DNA of 64,000 nucleotides from FEN-299 sp963717945. Its GTDB lineage: Bacteria; Acidobacteriota; Vicinamibacteria; Vicinamibacterales; Fen-181. The stretch spans positions 620,001 through 684,000 of the forward strand of contig CAVQXT010000001.1 of the NCBI GenBank assembly GCA_963717945.1. The letters are read 5' to 3'. Of the stretch, positions 14,514 through 23,587 are shown in pieces (position 1 is the stretch's first letter; each line of letters opens with the position of its first letter). Both the position numbers and the translations under genes were made by a program. Under the pieces are notes generated by a model. That model had not been told where the DNA came from. It did not search any database and saw nothing but the letters and a program-made list of their open reading frames with translations.

Positions 14514-15677
14514 GTGAAGATTCACGAATACCAGGCGAAGGCCATTCTCGCGCGACACGGCGTGCCCGTGCCGCGCGGCGAAGTGGCCCACACGCCGTCG
14601 GAGGCCGGCGAGATCGCGCGCCGGCTCGGCGGCACCGTGGTGGTCAAGGCGCAGATCCACGCCGGCGGGCGCGGCAAGGGCGGCGGCGTCAAGCTGGCGA
14701 AGTCCGCCGTCGAGGCCGAGCGGCTGGCCACCGAGATGATCGGCATGCGTCTGGTGACGCACCAGACCGGTCCCGAGGGGCGCATCGTCAAGCGCCTGCT
14801 CGTCGAGGAAGGGCTGCAGATTGCCCGGGAGCTGTACCTGGGCCTGGTGATCGATCGGGCCGCCGAGCGGCCGGTCGTCATGGCCAGCCCGGCCGGCGGC
14901 ATGGAGATCGAGAAGGTGGCCGCCGAGACGCCGCAGCTCATCTTCAAGGCCCACGTCGATCCGGCCACCGGGCTCCTGCCGTTCCAGGCCCGCGGCCTCG
15001 CGTTCAGCCTCGGCCTCGAGGGGCCGGCGGTCGGCAAGGCCGCGAAGCTGATGGCGCAGGTGTTCGAGGCGTTCATGGCGACCGACGCGTCGCTGGTCGA
15101 GATCAACCCGCTCATCGTCACCGCGTCCGGCGACCTGCTGGCGCTCGACGCGAAGATGAACTTCGACGACAACGCCCTGTTCCGCCACCCGGAGATCAAG
15201 GACCTGCGCGACTTCGACGAGGAAGATCCGCTCGAGATCGAGGCGTCGAAGTACTCGCTGAACTACATCCGCCTCGACGGCAACATCGGCTGCATGGTCA
15301 ACGGGGCCGGCCTGGCGATGGCCACGATGGACGTCATCAAGCTGGCCGGCGGCGAGCCGGCCAACTTCCTCGACGTCGGCGGCGGGGCGACGGCCGAACA
15401 GATCAAGAACGCCGTCCGGATCCTCACCTCGGATCACAACGTGCGCGCGGTCTTCGTCAACATCTTCGGCGGCATCCTGCGCTGCGACATCCTGGCCGAG
15501 GGGCTGGTCGCGGCGGTGAAGGAACTGCACGTCGCCCTTCCGATCGTCATCCGGATGGAGGGGACCAACGTCGACACGGGCAAACGGATGCTGCGCGACA
15601 GCGGGTTGAACTTCACCACGGCGGACGCAGTGGACGAGGCGGCCGAGGCCGTCGTGAAGCTGGCGGGAGGTCGCTAA
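14514..15677 (+). CDS. sucC: Succinate-CoA ligase (ADP/GDP-forming) subunit beta
   Basis: SucC supplies the nucleotide- and succinate-binding half of succinyl-CoA synthetase, which makes ATP or GTP from succinyl-CoA in the TCA cycle. The ATP-grasp loop GGRGKGGGVKLA is near residue 50. The Mg-binding EINPLIV and LALDAKMNFDDNA blocks are central, and the C-terminal power helix region contains NGAGLAMATMD, DVGGGAT and NIFGGILRCD. The GTG start gives VKIHEYQAKAIL, the classic family N-terminus, with a gagggg ribosome site. At 387 residues it has the standard length. The stop overlaps the sucD start (TAATG), so the subunits are coupled. Confidence 0.97.
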   Translation: MKIHEYQAKAILARHGVPVPRGEVAHTPSEAGEIARRLGGTVVVKAQIHAGGRGKGGGVKLAKSAVEAERLATEMIGMRLVTHQTGPEGRIVKRLLVEEGLQIARELYLGLVIDRAAERPVVMASPAGGMEIEKVAAETPQLIFKAHVDPATGLLPFQARGLAFSLGLEGPAVGKAAKLMAQVFEAFMATDASLVEINPLIVTASGDLLALDAKMNFDDNALFRHPEIKDLRDFDEEDPLEIEASKYSLNYIRLDGNIGCMVNGAGLAMATMDVIKLAGGEPANFLDVGGGATAEQIKNAVRILTSDHNVRAVFVNIFGGILRCDILAEGLVAAVKELHVALPIVIRMEGTNVDTGKRMLRDSGLNFTTADAVDEAAEAVVKLAGGR

Positions 15678-16546
15678 TGGCAGTGCTGCTCGACAAGACC
15701 ACACGGCTCCTCGTCCAGGGGCTCACCGGCCGCGAGGGGACGTTTCACGCGAAGGCGGCGGCCGCCTACGGCACGACGATCGTCGGCGGCGTGACCCCGG
15801 GCAAGGGGGGCACGACCCACGAGGGCTGGCCGATCTTCAACACGGTGCGCGAGGCCGCGGCCGCCACGGGCGCCAACGCGTCGCTCGTCTTCGTGCCGCC
15901 GGCCGCCGGGGCCGACACGATCATGGAGGCGGTGGACGCCGGCCTCCCGCTCGTCGTCTGCATCACCGAGGGGATCCCGACGCTCGACATGATGCGCGTC
16001 GTCACCTTCATGCGCGGCCGGCCGACCAGGCTCATCGGCCCGAACTGCCCGGGCCTCATCTCGCCCGGCAAGGCCAAGGCGGGCATCATCCCGGGCCACA
16101 TCTGCCTGGAGGGCCGCGTCGGGATCGTCTCGCGCAGCGGGACGCTGACCTACGAGGCCATCCAGCAGACGACGCGGCTCGGCTACGGCCAGACGACGTG
16201 CATCGGGATCGGGGGCGACCCGATCATCGGGACGACGTTTGTGGACGCGCTCGGGCTGTTCAACGCCGACCCGGAGACCGAGGCGGTCGTGATGATCGGC
16301 GAGATCGGCGGCACGGCCGAGGAGGAAGCCGCCGACTTCATCCGGCGTGAGTTCACCAAGCCGGTCGTCAGCTTCATCGCCGGTCAGACGGCCCCGCCCG
16401 GGCGGCGGATGGGCCACGCCGGCGCGATCATCGCCGGCGGGAAGGGGACGGCCGCCGAGAAGATGGCGGCGCTGACCGCGGCCGGCGTGCGCGTCGTGAA
16501 GAGCCCGGCGGAGATCGGGGCTGCGGTCAAGACGGTGTTGAAGTAG
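15677..16546 (+). CDS. sucD: Succinate-CoA ligase subunit alpha
   Basis: SucD binds CoA and carries the phospho-histidine of succinyl-CoA synthetase. The N-terminal CoA-binding fold starts LLVQGLTGREGTFHA, with GTTIVGGVTPGKGG following. IGPNCPGLISPG and the SRSGTLTYEA motif are intact. The active histidine is in RRMGHAGAIIAGGKGTA near residue 246. The 289-residue length is normal. It is translationally coupled to sucC by a one-base overlap and is followed at once by a repeat-rich spacer before korA. Confidence 0.97.
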   Translation: MAVLLDKTTRLLVQGLTGREGTFHAKAAAAYGTTIVGGVTPGKGGTTHEGWPIFNTVREAAAATGANASLVFVPPAAGADTIMEAVDAGLPLVVCITEGIPTLDMMRVVTFMRGRPTRLIGPNCPGLISPGKAKAGIIPGHICLEGRVGIVSRSGTLTYEAIQQTTRLGYGQTTCIGIGGDPIIGTTFVDALGLFNADPETEAVVMIGEIGGTAEEEAADFIRREFTKPVVSFIAGQTAPPGRRMGHAGAIIAGGKGTAAEKMAALTAAGVRVVKSPAEIGAAVKTVLK

Positions 16547-16686
16547 TCAGAGTAGTGGCTAGGAGTCAGAGTAGTGGCTAGTGGTCAGTGGTTAGTGAAT
16601 CACGCGGACACACTGATCACTAGCCACTAGCCACTAGTCACTCGTCCCTAGCCCCTAGCCACTAGCCCCTAGCCACCGACCACTAC
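16547..16686. repeat. Intergenic short-unit repeat with TCACGCG core, copy B
   Basis: Directly after the sucD stop, words of the type gtggctagtggt and agtcagagtagtggct repeat up to the core TCACGCGGAC (16600-16609). They then continue as complements (ctagccactagccactag, ctagcccctagcc) for about 70 bases. The arms differ in sequence from copy A, but the layout and the core are the same. It could fold into a long hairpin at the 3' end of sucCD. Confidence 0.8.
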
Positions 16687-16737
16687 GTGCCCGCCTTCGC
16701 ACGGCCGCGCCACCCCGGGCGTGGCGGACCCGCGTGC

Positions 16738-16743
16738 TATACT
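16738..16743 (+). promoter_or_regulatory. Possible -10 element of korAB
   Basis: TATACT occurs 79 bases before the korA start in an otherwise very GC-rich stretch. No clear -35 hexamer is seen at the expected distance, so only half of the promoter is supported. Confidence 0.35.
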
Positions 16744-16822
16744 CGACCCGAACCATCGGGTTATCCGGCGACGCGCCGGCAGAGGCAGCCGGCGCCCTCG
16801 GCATCCGCCCCAGGGGCCACCC

Positions 16823-18679
16823 ATGACGCTTGCAGAACTCGCGGCGCGCGACGCGACGTCCGGGCCCGCGGTCGTTCCGGTCGTCAACGATTTCAGCATC
16901 CAGGTGGCCACCGTCAACGGCTCCGGCAGCCAGACGGCCAATCTCGTCCTGCTCCGGTCGCTGTTCCAGTCGGGCGTGCCGGTGTCGGGGAAGAACCTGT
17001 TCCCGTCGAACATCGCCGGCCTGCCCACCTGGTTCACCATCCGCGCGAGCCGGCACGGCTACGTCGGGCGCAAGAAGGCCACCGACATCCTGGTCGCGAT
17101 GAACCCCGAGACCGCCCGCGAGGACGTGCTCGGCCTCGAGCCCGGCGCGGTCGTGGTCTACGACGAGCCGCTGGCGCTCGGCGCCGTTCGCGACGACCTC
17201 ACGTTCTACCCCGTGCCGTTCGACAAGCTGGTGACCCCGGTTTGTTCCGACGCCAAGCTGCGCAAGCTGGTGCGGAACATGATCTACGACGGCGTCCTCT
17301 CGCGGCTGCTGGGCATCGAGCTTGCGGAAATGGACCGCGCGCTGGTCAGGCAGCTGGGGAAGAAACCCAAGGCGCTGGCGCTCAACCTGGCCGCGCTCCG
17401 GGCCGGGTTCGACTTCGCCGGCGCGAGCCTCGAGAAGCGGGACCGGTTCGTCACCGAGCGAATGCAGGCCAACTCGGGCCGCGTCCTGGTCGACGGCAAT
17501 GCGGCGGCGGCCATCGGCGCCATGATGGCGGGCGTGACCGTGGTGACCTGGTATCCGATCACCCCGTCCTCCTCGTTGTGCGAGACGCTGGCCGCCTACA
17601 TGCGGAAATACCGCATGGATCCCGAGACGGGCCGGGCGACGTTCGCGATCGTGCAGGCGGAGGACGAGCTGAGCGCCCTCGGCATGGCGCTCGGCGCGGG
17701 GTGGATGGGCGCCCGGTCGATGACGGCGACCTCCGGCCCGGGCATTTCGCTGATGGCGGAGTTCGCCGGCCTCGGGTACTACACCGAAGTTCCGGCGGTG
17801 ATCTTCGACATTCAGCGGGTCGGCCCGTCCACCGGCCTGCCGACCCGGACCGCGCAGGGCGACATCCTGTCGACGGCGTTCCTCTCGCACGGGGACACGC
17901 GCCATCCGATGTTCCTGCCCTCGTCGCCGGGTGAGGTCTACGAGATGGCCATCGCGGCCTTCGACCTGGCCGAGCGGCTGCAGACGCCGGTGTTCGTGAT
18001 GAGCGACCTCGACCTCGGCATGAACACGTGGATGTCGGACCCGTTCCCGTACCCGGGGACGCCGCTCGATCGGGGCAAGCGCCTGACGCCGGAGAAGCTG
18101 GGCGAACTGGGCGACTGGGGGCGGTACCGCGACGTGGACGGCGACGGGATCCCGTACCGCACGGTGCCCGGCGACGGGCTGCCCGCGTATTTCTGCCGCG
18201 GGTCGGGCCACAACGACCGCGCGCAATACAGCGAGCGGCCCGGCGACTACACCGCCAACGTCGATCGGATCGACCGGAAGTTCCAGCGGGCGCGGACCCT
18301 GGTGCCGCCGCCGGTCGTGGACCTGGTCGCGGGCGCGCGCGTCGGCCTCATCGGCTACGGGACCAGCCACTGGTCGATCGTCGAGAGCCGGGACCAGCTG
18401 CGGGAGGAGGCCGGGATCGACACCGCCTATCTCCGGCTGCGCGCGTTTCCGTTCGACGGCGCGCTCGAGCAATTCATCGCGGCCCACGACCGGATCTACG
18501 TCGTCGACCAGAACCGCGACGGGCAGATGGCGGCGCTGGTGAGGCTGGACATCGGGGCGGCGCTCACGCCGAGGCTGCGCCACGTCCGGCACTACGACGG
18601 CTTGCCGATCGACGCGAGGACGATCACCGACCAGATCCTGACGCAGGAGGCCGCGCTCGCGGCGGAGGCAGGGCGATGA
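16823..18679 (+). CDS. korA: 2-oxoacid:ferredoxin oxidoreductase subunit alpha (gamma-alpha fusion)
   Basis: KorA with KorB forms a ferredoxin-dependent 2-oxoacid oxidoreductase, most likely for 2-oxoglutarate, interconverting it with succinyl-CoA and CO2. The gamma domain (about residues 20-200) begins with GSGSQTANLVLLRSL and includes SGKNLFPSNIAG. The alpha pyrimidine-binding domain starts near 220, with GNAAAAIGAMMAG and WYPITPSSSLCE. The QAEDELSALGMALGAGWMGA and TSGPGISLMAEF motifs follow. The 618-residue fused form is typical of KorA. The ATG at 16823 follows caggggc at a suitable distance, and its homologous N-terminus starts there. It overlaps korB by ATGA. Proximity to sucCD supports 2-oxoglutarate as substrate, though the family is broad. 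Confidence 0.92.
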   Translation: MTLAELAARDATSGPAVVPVVNDFSIQVATVNGSGSQTANLVLLRSLFQSGVPVSGKNLFPSNIAGLPTWFTIRASRHGYVGRKKATDILVAMNPETAREDVLGLEPGAVVVYDEPLALGAVRDDLTFYPVPFDKLVTPVCSDAKLRKLVRNMIYDGVLSRLLGIELAEMDRALVRQLGKKPKALALNLAALRAGFDFAGASLEKRDRFVTERMQANSGRVLVDGNAAAAIGAMMAGVTVVTWYPITPSSSLCETLAAYMRKYRMDPETGRATFAIVQAEDELSALGMALGAGWMGARSMTATSGPGISLMAEFAGLGYYTEVPAVIFDIQRVGPSTGLPTRTAQGDILSTAFLSHGDTRHPMFLPSSPGEVYEMAIAAFDLAERLQTPVFVMSDLDLGMNTWMSDPFPYPGTPLDRGKRLTPEKLGELGDWGRYRDVDGDGIPYRTVPGDGLPAYFCRGSGHNDRAQYSERPGDYTANVDRIDRKFQRARTLVPPPVVDLVAGARVGLIGYGTSHWSIVESRDQLREEAGIDTAYLRLRAFPFDGALEQFIAAHDRIYVVDQNRDGQMAALVRLDIGAALTPRLRHVRHYDGLPIDARTITDQILTQEAALAAEAGR

Positions 18680-19729
18680 CGACGTCTGCAGGTCCCGCGC
18701 CGGCCGCGGGCCGCAAGGTCAACCGGATCGGTCTCGAGATGGCCGCCTACCGCGGCGGCAAGAGCACGCTGTGCGCCGGCTGCGGGCACAACGCCATCTC
18801 GGAGCGGATCGTCGAGGCCTTCTACGAGATGGGCGTCGACGAGCGAGCGGGTGGTCAAGCTGTCGGGGATCGGCTGCTCGAGCAAGAGCCCGGCCTACTT
18901 CCTCGGCCAGTCGCACGGCTTCAACGCCGTCCACGGACGGATGCCGTCGGTGGCCACCGGGGCGATGCTGGCCAACCGGACGATGCAGGCCATCGCCGTC
19001 AGCGGCGACGGCGACACCGGGGCGATCGGCATCGGGCAGTTCGTCCACCTGATGCGCCGCAACGTGCCGATGATCTACATCGTCGAGAACAACGGCTGCT
19101 ACGGGCTCACCAAGGGGCAGCTGTCGCCGACGGCGGACATCGGGTCGACGCTCAAGAACGGCGTGGTGAACGACCTGCCGCCGATCGACCTGTGCGCGCT
19201 CGCGATGGACCTGGGCGCCAGCTTCGTGGCCCGGTCCTTCTCGGGCGACAAGAAGCAGATGCTGTCGCTGCTCAAGGCCGCCATCGCGCACCGTGGCACG
19301 GCGATGCTCGACGTCATTTCGCCCTGCGTGACGTTCAACGACCACGAGGGCTCGACCAAGAGCTACTCCTACGTGAAGGACCACGAGGAACCGCTCGAGG
19401 AGATCAGCTTCGTGCCGTTCTTCGAGGACATCTCGATCGACTACGAGCCCGGCACCGTGCAGGAGGTCGCCCTCCACGACGGGTCGAAGCTGCTGCTCAA
19501 GAAGCTCGCCGGCGACTACGACCCGACCAACAAGGCGATGGCGCGCCGCGTCATCCACGAGTCGGCCGCGCGCGGCGAGTTCGCGACCGGCCTCATCTAC
19601 GTCGAGCCGGGCCGGCCGGACTTCCTCACGCTGCTCAACGTCGTGGACCAGCCGCTGGCGGATCTGCCGCCCGAGAAAGCCCGCCCGTCGCGCGAGGCGC
19701 TCGACGCCATCAACCGGGCGTTGGCGTAA
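18676..19729 (+). pseudogene. korB: 2-oxoacid:ferredoxin oxidoreductase subunit beta, frameshifted
   Basis: KorB binds thiamine diphosphate and a [4Fe-4S] cluster. The N-terminal part (KSTLCAGCGHNAISERIVEAFYEMGVD, residues 30-56) is in the frame of the start ATG. From VVKLSGIGCSSKSPAYFLG onward the protein continues in the +1 frame to its normal end. The bases at 18835-18853 read gtcgacGagcgagcgggtg. Removing one G near 18841 gives VDSERVVKLSG and a continuous protein of about 350 residues. The TPP motif SGDGDTGAIGIG, VENNGCYGLTKGQ and the CSxK cluster ligands are all intact. Because the break is one extra base in a gcgag-repeating context and the rest is conserved, an indel error is likelier than real loss. 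It overlaps korA by four bases. Confidence 0.88.
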
Positions 19730-19732
19730 TCC

Positions 19733-19815
19733 GTAGTGGCCGGTTGCCAGTGGCCAGTGGGCAGTCTGTCACGTGTGATCGACTGGCAACTGACAACTGA
19801 CAACTGACTACTGCC
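19733..19815. repeat. Intergenic short-unit repeat with TCACGTGTGA core, copy C
   Basis: Just after the korB stop, ccagtggccagtgggcagt-type words lead to the palindrome TCACGTGTGA (19769-19778). Three near-identical copies of a caactgacaactga word follow. The arrangement equals copies A, B and E, with a one-base variant of the core. It is predicted to form an imperfect hairpin. Confidence 0.8.
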
Positions 19816-19854
19816 GGGTGAATCGTCAGCTCCGGCGCGGCAGCCGGGCTGGTG

Positions 19855-19860
19855 TACAAT
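19855..19860 (+). promoter_or_regulatory. -10 element of ndk, leaderless spacing
   Basis: TACAAT ends ten bases before the ndk ATG, so transcription would start about four bases upstream of, or at, the start codon. No ribosome-binding site is present between them. The same spacing is seen before four other genes in this window. Confidence 0.5.
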
Positions 19861-19870
19861 CAAAAGCTCC

Positions 19871-20284
19871 ATGGAACGAACATTTGCCATCATCAAGCCC
19901 GACGCCGTCGGCCGTCAGCTGGTCGGAGTGATCGTCGGCCGCATCGAGCAGGCAGGCTTCCGGATCCGGGCGATGCGCCTGGCGCACCTCACCAAGCGCG
20001 AGGCCGAGGGGTTCTACGCCGTCCACCGGGAGAAGCCGTTCTTCGGCGGCCTGACCGATTTCATGTCGTCCGGCCCGGTGGTGCTCATGGCGCTCGAAGC
20101 GCCGGGCGCCATCGCGAAGTGGCGAGACCTGATGGGCGCGACCGACCCCGCGAAGGCGGCTCCCGGGACGCTTCGGCGGGAGTTCGGCACCTCGATCGGC
20201 TCCAACGCCACGCACGGGTCGGACGCGCCGGAGACGGCAGCGTACGAGATCGGGTACTTCTTTCGGGGCCTGGAACTGATCTGA
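19871..20284 (+). CDS. ndk: Nucleoside diphosphate kinase
   Basis: Ndk transfers the gamma-phosphate of ATP to nucleoside diphosphates through a phospho-histidine, balancing NTP pools. The N-terminus MERTFAIIKPDAVGRQLVG is canonical. The active-site block NATHGSDAPETAAYEIGYFF carries the catalytic histidine near residue 117. The 137-residue length is normal. It begins a long plus-strand run towards hisS and aspS. No Shine-Dalgarno sequence precedes the ATG, and a TACAAT hexamer ten bases upstream suggests a leaderless transcript. Confidence 0.97.
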   Translation: MERTFAIIKPDAVGRQLVGVIVGRIEQAGFRIRAMRLAHLTKREAEGFYAVHREKPFFGGLTDFMSSGPVVLMALEAPGAIAKWRDLMGATDPAKAAPGTLRREFGTSIGSNATHGSDAPETAAYEIGYFFRGLELI

Positions 20285-20306
20285 TCGCCGGGCGGGTGCG
20301 ACGCGT

Positions 20307-20501
20307 ATGGCCAAGGTGCTGGTGGTGATCGGGCTGGCGATCGCGGCCGCCGGGGCCGCCATGTGGCTCGGCCTGCCGCTCGGCCGCCTCCCCGGCGACA
20401 TCGTCGTGCGGCGCGGCGCGTTCTCGTTCTCGTTTCCCCTGACGACGTGCGTGCTGCTGAGCGTGGTCATCACGGTGGTGCTCGCCTTGCTGCGGCGCTG
20501 A
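20307..20501 (+). CDS. Small DUF2905-like membrane protein
   Basis: A 64-residue protein with two hydrophobic helices (about residues 3-21 and 42-60). They are joined by the short loop LGRLPGDIVVRRGAFSFSFPL, and GRLPGDI(V/R) is the hallmark I associate with DUF2905 proteins. It is probably an inner-membrane hairpin protein. The role is unknown. It lies 22 bases after ndk and 38 bases before hisS, so co-transcription is likely. The translation start has only a weak GGGCGGG-type ribosome site. Confidence 0.8.
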   Translation: MAKVLVVIGLAIAAAGAAMWLGLPLGRLPGDIVVRRGAFSFSFPLTTCVLLSVVITVVLALLRR

Positions 20502-20539
20502 CTCACCGGCGCCGGACTCCGGACTTTGGAATTCACGCC

Positions 20540-21808
20540 ATGATTGCAGCCATCCGAGGGACACAGGACATCCTGCCCGGGGTTGTCGAGCGGTGGCAGT
20601 TCGTCGAGTCGACGGCCTGCCGCGTGTTCGAACAGTACGGCTACGCGGAGATCCGGACGCCCATCATCGAGCGCGAGGAGCTGTTCGCCAAGGGCACCGG
20701 CGAGACGACGGATATCGTCCAGAAGGAGATGTACACGTTCACCGACAAGGACGGGGAGCGGATCACCCTGCGCCCGGAGGCCACGCCCAGCCTCGTGCGC
20801 GCCTTTGTCGAGCACTCGCTCGAGCAGGGGATGGCGGTGCCGAAGATCTACACCATCGGCCCGATGTTCCGCCGGGAGCGGCCGCAGAAGGGGCGCTACC
20901 GCCAGTTCCACCAGCTCGACGTGGAAGTCTTCGGCGTCAAGGACCCGTCGGTGGACGGGGAAGTGATCGACGTCGCGTGGACGCTCGTCCGCGAGCTCGG
21001 CATCACCGACGTCGAGCTGGCGGTGAACTCGGTCGGGTGCCAGGCCTGCCGGCCGGCGTTCTCGGCGGCGCTCGTGGCCGCCCTGGGCGACGACGTGACG
21101 CGGCTGTGCGCCGACTGCCAGCGACGCGCGGCGACCAATCCGCTGCGGATCTTCGACTGCAAGGTGCCGGCGGACCAGCCACTCATCGACGCGCTGCCGC
21201 ACACGGTCGATTACTTGTGCGACGAGTGCCGGGCGCACTTCGGCGCCGTCCAGAGCTACCTCGAGCTGTTCGGAATCCCCTACACGGTGTCGCACAGGCT
21301 CGTGCGCGGCCTCGACTACTACACCCGCACGACGTTCGAGGTGCTGGCCGGGCGGATCGGCGCGCAGAACGCGCTGCTCGGCGGGGGGCGTTACGACGGG
21401 CTGGTCAAGCACCTGGGCGGCCCGGACCGTGTCGGCATCGGGTTCGCCGCCGGCATCGAGCGGCTCGTGCTCGCGCTGCCCGACGCGCTGACGCCCGCCG
21501 AGAAGCGGCCGGACGTCTTCATCGCGGCCCTCGGCGAGCCCGCCCGGGAGTCGTCGCTGGCGCTGCTGCGCGACCTCCGCCGGGCCGGCCTCAACGCGCA
21601 GATCGAGTACGAGGGGCGATCGCTCAAGTCGCAGATGAAGCGGGCCGACCGGCTGAAGGCGCCGATCGTCTTCATCCTGGGCGACGACGAACTGGCCCGG
21701 AACGAGGTGACGGTGCGCCGGATGGCATCCTCCTCCCAGGAATCGATTCCCCGCGGCGGCGCCGTGGAGTTCGTGAAGCAGGTGACCTATGTTCGACCAG
21801 CTCGGTGA
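20540..21808 (+). CDS. hisS: Histidine-tRNA ligase
   Basis: HisS charges tRNA-His. Motif 1 is around RTPIIEREELFAKGTGETTDIV, motif 2 is MFRRERPQKGRYRQFHQLD, and the histidine-binding LVRGLDYYTRTTFE is the HisA signature. Motif 3 is GFAAGIERLVLAL, and a C-terminal anticodon-binding domain (about residues 325-422) follows. Two Cys-x-x-Cys pairs in the insertion (LCADC, LCDEC) are common in bacterial HisRS. The ATG at 20540 gives MIAAIRGTQDILP, the family N-terminus, for a total of 422 residues. Its 3' end overlaps aspS by 20 bases. Confidence 0.97.
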   Translation: MIAAIRGTQDILPGVVERWQFVESTACRVFEQYGYAEIRTPIIEREELFAKGTGETTDIVQKEMYTFTDKDGERITLRPEATPSLVRAFVEHSLEQGMAVPKIYTIGPMFRRERPQKGRYRQFHQLDVEVFGVKDPSVDGEVIDVAWTLVRELGITDVELAVNSVGCQACRPAFSAALVAALGDDVTRLCADCQRRAATNPLRIFDCKVPADQPLIDALPHTVDYLCDECRAHFGAVQSYLELFGIPYTVSHRLVRGLDYYTRTTFEVLAGRIGAQNALLGGGRYDGLVKHLGGPDRVGIGFAAGIERLVLALPDALTPAEKRPDVFIAALGEPARESSLALLRDLRRAGLNAQIEYEGRSLKSQMKRADRLKAPIVFILGDDELARNEVTVRRMASSSQESIPRGGAVEFVKQVTYVRPAR

Positions 21809-23567
21809 GTGGACGCGGAGCGATACGTGCGGCGCCCTGCGGGCGGCCGACATCGGCAGGGCGGTGACGCTGCTCGGGTGGGTCCACCGGGTGCGGGACC
21901 TCGGGGCGCTGGTGTTCCTCGACGTGCGCGACCGTGACGGCCTGACGCAGGTCGTCTTCTCGGAGGGGCATCCCGCGCTCGACACGGCCAAGCACCTGCG
22001 CGCCGAGTTCGTGGTCGGCGTGACGGGCACCGTGCGGGCGCGTGCGGCGGACGCGGTGAACCCCCGCATGGCGACCGGCGAGGTCGAGGTGGCCGCCGAC
22101 GAGCTGCGCGTGCTGAACGAGGCGGCGGTCCCCCCGTTTCAAGTGACCGACGAGGCGGCGCTCGCCTCCGACGATCTCCGGCTGCGGTACCGCTACCTCG
22201 ATCTGCGCCGGCCGAAGCTGCAGGCCAACCTCCTGCTGCGCCACAAGGTGACGATGGCGGTGCGCCGGTACTTCGACGAGCAGGGGTTCTGGGAAATCGA
22301 GACCCCGGTGCTCGGCAAGTCCACGCCGGAAGGGGCGCGCGACTACCTGGTGCCGAGCCGCGTCCATCCGGGCGAGTTCTACGCGCTGCCGCAGTCGCCG
22401 CAGCTGTTCAAGCAGCTGCTGATGATCGCCGGCACCGACCGCTACTTCCAGATCGTGAAGTGCTTCCGCGACGAGGACCTGCGCGCCGACCGGCAGCCGG
22501 AGTTCACCCAGATCGACGTGGAGATGTCGTTCGCGCGCCCGCCGCTGGTCTTCGACCTGATCGAGCCGCTGATGCAGCGAGTGTTCGCCGTGATCGGCCG
22601 CGAGGCGGAGACGCCGTTCCGCCGCATGCCGTACGCCGAGGCGATGGCGCGCTACGGCTCCGACAAGCCGGACCTGCGCTGCGCCATGGAGATCCAGGAC
22701 CTGTCGGCGGTGTTCGCCGACACCCCGTTCACGCCGTTCCGCGACGCGCTGGCCGCGCGCGGCGCCGTGCGGGGCATCGTCGTCCCGGGCGGCGCTCGCT
22801 ACAGCCGCAAGCAGCTCGACGCGCTGACCGACCAGGCGCGGCAGGCGGGCGCGTCGGGGCTGGTCTGGGTGCGCCGCTCCGAGGAGGGGATCAAGAGCCC
22901 CGCCCTCAAGGGCGCGGGGGAAGCGACGCTCGCCTCCGCGCTCGAGCGCGCCGGGGCCGGCCCCCAGGACTTGCTCCTGCTCGCGGCGGGCGACGCTGCG
23001 AAGACGTCGGTCGTGCTCGGCCAGCTGCGGCTCGCCGTCGCGAAGGAGGAGGGGCTGCTGAAGCCCGATGCGTTCGCGTTCGTGTGGGTCACCGACTTCC
23101 CGATGTTCGAGTGGGATCCCGAAGCGCAGCGCTTCGCCGCCATGCACCACCCGTTCACCTCGCCGCGCGTCGAGGACCTGGATCGGCTCGAGCGCGACCC
23201 GGCAGCGGTGCGCGCGCAGGCGTACGACCTCGTCCTCAACGGCAGCGAGATCGGCGGCGGCAGCATCAGGATCCACGACTCGTCGGTGCAGGCGCGCGTG
23301 TTCACGGCCATCGGCCTTGCCGACGAGGAGGCCGCTCACCGGTTCGGGTTCTTTCTCCAGGCCCTGCGCTACGGCACGCCGCCCCACGGCGGCATCGCCC
23401 TCGGCCTCGACCGGATCGTGGCGATCCTGGCGGGGGAGCCGTCGATTCGCGAAGTCATCGCGTTCCCGAAGACCGCGGCGGCCGTCGATCAGATGACCGG
23501 CGCCCCGACCGAGGTCGACGACAGGCAGCTCAGGGACCTGAAGATCGCGCTCAGCCGCGGGGTTTGA
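21789..23567 (+). CDS. aspS: Aspartate-tRNA ligase
   Basis: AspS charges tRNA-Asp, and in organisms lacking AsnRS also tRNA-Asn. The N-terminal OB fold (VTLLGWVHRVRDLGALVFLDVRD, residues 20-42) is followed by the class II core with PQSPQLFKQLLMIAG. Motif 2 is FRDEDLRADRQPEFTQIDVEMSF, and motif 3 is GIALGLDRIVAIL. The bacterial GAD insertion domain spans about residues 285-420. At 592 residues it has the full bacterial length. It overlaps the hisS end by 20 bases, which suggests coupled translation. Whether it is discriminating cannot be decided here. Confidence 0.97.
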   Translation: MFDQLGEWTRSDTCGALRAADIGRAVTLLGWVHRVRDLGALVFLDVRDRDGLTQVVFSEGHPALDTAKHLRAEFVVGVTGTVRARAADAVNPRMATGEVEVAADELRVLNEAAVPPFQVTDEAALASDDLRLRYRYLDLRRPKLQANLLLRHKVTMAVRRYFDEQGFWEIETPVLGKSTPEGARDYLVPSRVHPGEFYALPQSPQLFKQLLMIAGTDRYFQIVKCFRDEDLRADRQPEFTQIDVEMSFARPPLVFDLIEPLMQRVFAVIGREAETPFRRMPYAEAMARYGSDKPDLRCAMEIQDLSAVFADTPFTPFRDALAARGAVRGIVVPGGARYSRKQLDALTDQARQAGASGLVWVRRSEEGIKSPALKGAGEATLASALERAGAGPQDLLLLAAGDAAKTSVVLGQLRLAVAKEEGLLKPDAFAFVWVTDFPMFEWDPEAQRFAAMHHPFTSPRVEDLDRLERDPAAVRAQAYDLVLNGSEIGGGSIRIHDSSVQARVFTAIGLADEEAAHRFGFFLQALRYGTPPHGGIALGLDRIVAILAGEPSIREVIAFPKTAAAVDQMTGAPTEVDDRQLRDLKIALSRGV

Positions 23568-23587
23568 CCGGGGCGGCGGGCGCGTGG

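Noticed and set aside
18835..18860. Programmed frameshifting in korB
   Set aside because: No slippery sequence or in-frame stop at the site. The gcgagcg repetition makes an indel more likely.
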